This document shows, piece after piece, positions 62,192 to 64,000 of a stretch of 64,000 bases of DNA. This stretch comes from Mesorhizobium sp. J18 (GTDB taxonomy: Bacteria > Pseudomonadota > Alphaproteobacteria > Rhizobiales > Rhizobiaceae), in NCBI RefSeq assembly GCF_007829525.1, contig NZ_VLJP01000034.1:26527-90526 (forward strand). Reading direction: 5' to 3'. The translations under genes were made by a program, and so were the position numbers. The stretch's first letter is position 1, and every line of letters begins with the position of its first letter. The notes beneath the pieces were generated by a model that worked only from the letters and a program-made list of their open reading frames with translations, was not told the DNA's origin and ran no database searches.

Positions 62192-63175
62192 TCAGCCCCA
62201 GAGAGCGGATGAAGGCGGCGAAACCAGCGAACCCCGGTAACGAAGTGCGGGGTGGCGGTCACGCGCGAGCAGCAGGGGACCGTCGAGATCGACATAATCC
62301 GCTTCCTGCGCCAGCAGAACGGCCGGAGCCATGGCCAGGGACGTTCCCACCATGCAGCCTACCATGATGCCAAAGCCAAGCTCGCGGGCGCGCTCTCGCA
62401 ATTGCAGCGCGGCGGTCAGGCCGCCGGTCTTGTCGAGCTTGATGTTGATTGCGTCATAGAGCCCGGCGAGCTTGTCGAGGTCGTCCCCGGTATGGATGCT
62501 TTCGTCCGCGCAGACCGGCACGGGATGGGGGATTTCGCGCAAAATGCCATCCTTGCCCGCTGGCAAGGGCTGTTCGATCAGGGAAATGCGGAACTCGGCG
62601 GCGGCGACCAGATTGTCGTGGATATTGGCTTCGGTCCATCCTTCATTGGCATCAAGGATGATGCGGCTGTTGGGCGCGGCTGCCCTTATTGCATGGATGC
62701 GGGCGATATCGTTATCCGTGCCAACCTTGACCTTCAGCAGCGGGCGGAATGCATTGGCGCGAGCCTGCGCGGCCATTTCGTCGGGCGTGTCCAGGGAGAT
62801 CGTCATCGCGGTGGTGACAGGACGCGGCGCGGTGCTGCAGGCCTTGAGGTGGGCGGGAGCATTCTCAAGCTTGGCCTCGAGGTCCCAGAGAGCGCAGTCG
62901 ATGGCGTTGCGGGCCGCCCCTGGCTTCATCAGGGACAGCAGATCTTCCCGTCCGGCCCCTTCGGCCACGTCCTGGCGGCGCGCTTCGATCTCCTCGCGCA
63001 CGCTTTCCAGCGTTTCGTCATAACGGCCATAAGGTACGCATTCGCCGCGCCCAAGGCAGTCGCCGTCGCGGATGATGCAGGTCACGACCTCGGCTTCGGT
63101 CTTGGAGCCGCGTGAAATGGTGAATTTTCCTGCGATGGGAAAGCGCTCGAACTCTACGGATAACTCGCGTGACAT
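62192..63175 (-). CDS. Dipeptide epimerase (L-Ala-D/L-Glu epimerase-like, enolase superfamily)
   Basis: 327 residues from the ATG at 63175. Mandelate racemase/muconate-lactonizing enzyme fold: catalytic Lys pair in LLKVKVG (about 166-172), metal ligands in LDANEGW (Asp), IEQPL (Glu) and ADESI (Asp), and the second acid-base Lys in INIKLDKTGG. The profile is that of dipeptide epimerases that recycle murein peptides. A longer frame to 63235 lacks a start signal and was rejected. Divergent from the STAS-MlaE gene. Confidence 0.9.
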   Translation of the reverse strand: MSRELSVEFERFPIAGKFTISRGSKTEAEVVTCIIRDGDCLGRGECVPYGRYDETLESVREEIEARRQDVAEGAGREDLLSLMKPGAARNAIDCALWDLEAKLENAPAHLKACSTAPRPVTTAMTISLDTPDEMAAQARANAFRPLLKVKVGTDNDIARIHAIRAAAPNSRIILDANEGWTEANIHDNLVAAAEFRISLIEQPLPAGKDGILREIPHPVPVCADESIHTGDDLDKLAGLYDAINIKLDKTGGLTAALQLRERARELGFGIMVGCMVGTSLAMAPAVLLAQEADYVDLDGPLLLARDRHPALRYRGSLVSPPSSALWG

Positions 63176-63321
63176 GGCTGGTCCTGACTGGTCGGCTGAT
63201 TCGAAATGGCGGCGGATGACGGAATCACATAGCAAAGGAAACGGAGGATTCCGCCCTTGCCGCTGATGAATGCAAAGCCATTTCCTTCCCTTTTTCAGGC
63301 TCGCAGCCTAATGATGTGTCC

Positions 63322-64000
63322 ATGTTGATCAAACTCGGCAAACGCGCAAGTCCCGCGCGACGCGAGGAAAGAGCCAACCAGCCTCGCCTTGAGACGACCG
63401 AGCAGGGCGACAAGCTGATCTGCGTGCTTTCCGGCATATGGAACACGCGCACCGTGGCGCTGGTTGACGCGCAGATGCGCCAGATCGAGGCGCGTGGGGA
63501 TATTCGCGAGCTTGATCTGGACATAAGCGGCGTGCGCAAGCTCGATACGGCCGGTGCATGGCTGATCCAGCGCACGGCGAAGGTGCAGGCACAACGCGGC
63601 GCTGACATCAATCTCACCGGTGCCTCGGAAGCCGCATCGATCCTGCTTTCCGAAGTGGAAGGCACGGCAGAAGAATCCGGCAAGGTCGAGACCGAGCCGA
63701 AGCCGTGGTTCTTCTTACGGATGCTCGAATCGGTAGGCCGCTCCGTCTATGCGGCCCGCGACGATATCCTTTTTGGTCTCAACATTCTCGGCGCGACCAT
63801 CCGCGGCGCGCAGATGAAGCTCGGGCGCGGACATGCAGTCAACCCGGCCGCGATCGTCAGCCAGATCGACAGAATGGGGGTCGGCGCCATTCCCGTCATC
63901 GTGCTGATGTCAGCTATCGTGGGCGCTATCATCGCCCAGCAGGGTGGGTTCCAGCTCCGCTATTTCGGAGCAGAGATATTCGTTGTCGATCTTGTCGGCA
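63322..64000 (+). CDS. ABC transporter permease, MlaE family with N-terminal STAS domain (partial)
   Basis: The right edge cuts the gene after 226 codons. Residues about 15-110 are a STAS domain (LDLDISGVRKLDTAGAWL, with the D-T-A-G motif), followed by a transmembrane MlaE/YrbE permease start (FFLRMLESVGRSVYAARDDILFG, IVLMSAIVGAIIAQQGGFQLRYFG). The fusion is the normal rhizobial form of the phospholipid/lipid-asymmetry transporter permease. ATG at 63322; a GTG at 63316 is an alternative. The ATPase and substrate-binding genes are expected beyond the window. Confidence 0.88.
   Translation, partial: MLIKLGKRASPARREERANQPRLETTEQGDKLICVLSGIWNTRTVALVDAQMRQIEARGDIRELDLDISGVRKLDTAGAWLIQRTAKVQAQRGADINLTGASEAASILLSEVEGTAEESGKVETEPKPWFFLRMLESVGRSVYAARDDILFGLNILGATIRGAQMKLGRGHAVNPAAIVSQIDRMGVGAIPVIVLMSAIVGAIIAQQGGFQLRYFGAEIFVVDLVG

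Noticed and set aside
1-64000. CRISPR arrays or rRNA operons
   Set aside because: No spaced repeat series and no rRNA-like sequence seen anywhere in the window.

Overview
The window reads as a chromosomal segment of an alphaproteobacterium of the order Rhizobiales, most likely a Phyllobacteriaceae member (Mesorhizobium, Nitratireductor, Chelativorans or Aquamicrobium type). The reasons are the high G+C background, the aapJQMP amino-acid transporter next to metC, an Omp25-like outer-membrane protein, HdaA, small DUF982 proteins, an NDUFS4-like complex I subunit, and both a GluRS beside an AspRS of non-discriminating type. The genus is an inference; no rRNA is present.

Layout. 1-20 kb is housekeeping: lptG (cut by the window edge) and lptF, pepA-holC plus a small lipoprotein, a crotonase/ABC-F pair, a DinB protein, a glutathione transferase, ndk, the leftward operon SDR-uvrC-pgsA-moaD-moaE, an outer-membrane barrel, another glutathione transferase, a secreted RNase T2 and a secreted cysteine protein, rlmJ, and a molybdopterin oxidoreductase. 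20-25 kb holds purM-purN facing away from a CDP-alcohol phosphatidyltransferase / AI-2E-type permease / hdaA operon, then tRNA-Pro(TGG), an NDUFS4-like gene and tRNA-Arg(TCT).

25.2-38.5 kb is the accessory part. UDP-glucose dehydrogenase is followed by a leftward set of surface-glycan genes: a three-domain glycosyltransferase of clearly AT-rich DNA, a sulfotransferase fused to a long coiled coil, a SAM methyltransferase, relics of IS66 and IS3 transposases, a second sulfotransferase and a double-GT2 glycosyltransferase whose two halves differ in base composition. Three tandem DUF982 genes and a Tyr/Gly, His/Arg-rich lipoprotein close the region. The genes suggest a locally decorated (sulfated, possibly methylated and uronic-acid-containing) cell-surface polymer. 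No flippase or polymerase is seen, so the set is incomplete here.

38.5-64 kb returns to the core: metC diverging from the aapJQMP operon, a FAD monooxygenase, a zf-CHCC protein, ppk-ppx facing rnd, an MFS permease diverging from a TetR-crotonase pair with a perfect 20-bp palindrome in the TetR promoter, aspS, gltX, maeB, a FAH-family hydrolase beside a decayed SDR, an LpxH-like phosphoesterase, a dipeptide epimerase, and the start of a STAS-MlaE ABC permease that runs off the right edge.

Gene decay is visible at several places: a 21-codon VapB-like antitoxin stub, transposase tails, an SDR tail, and a possible IS end beside tRNA-Arg. All coordinates were read by eye from the sequence; no database search was run.
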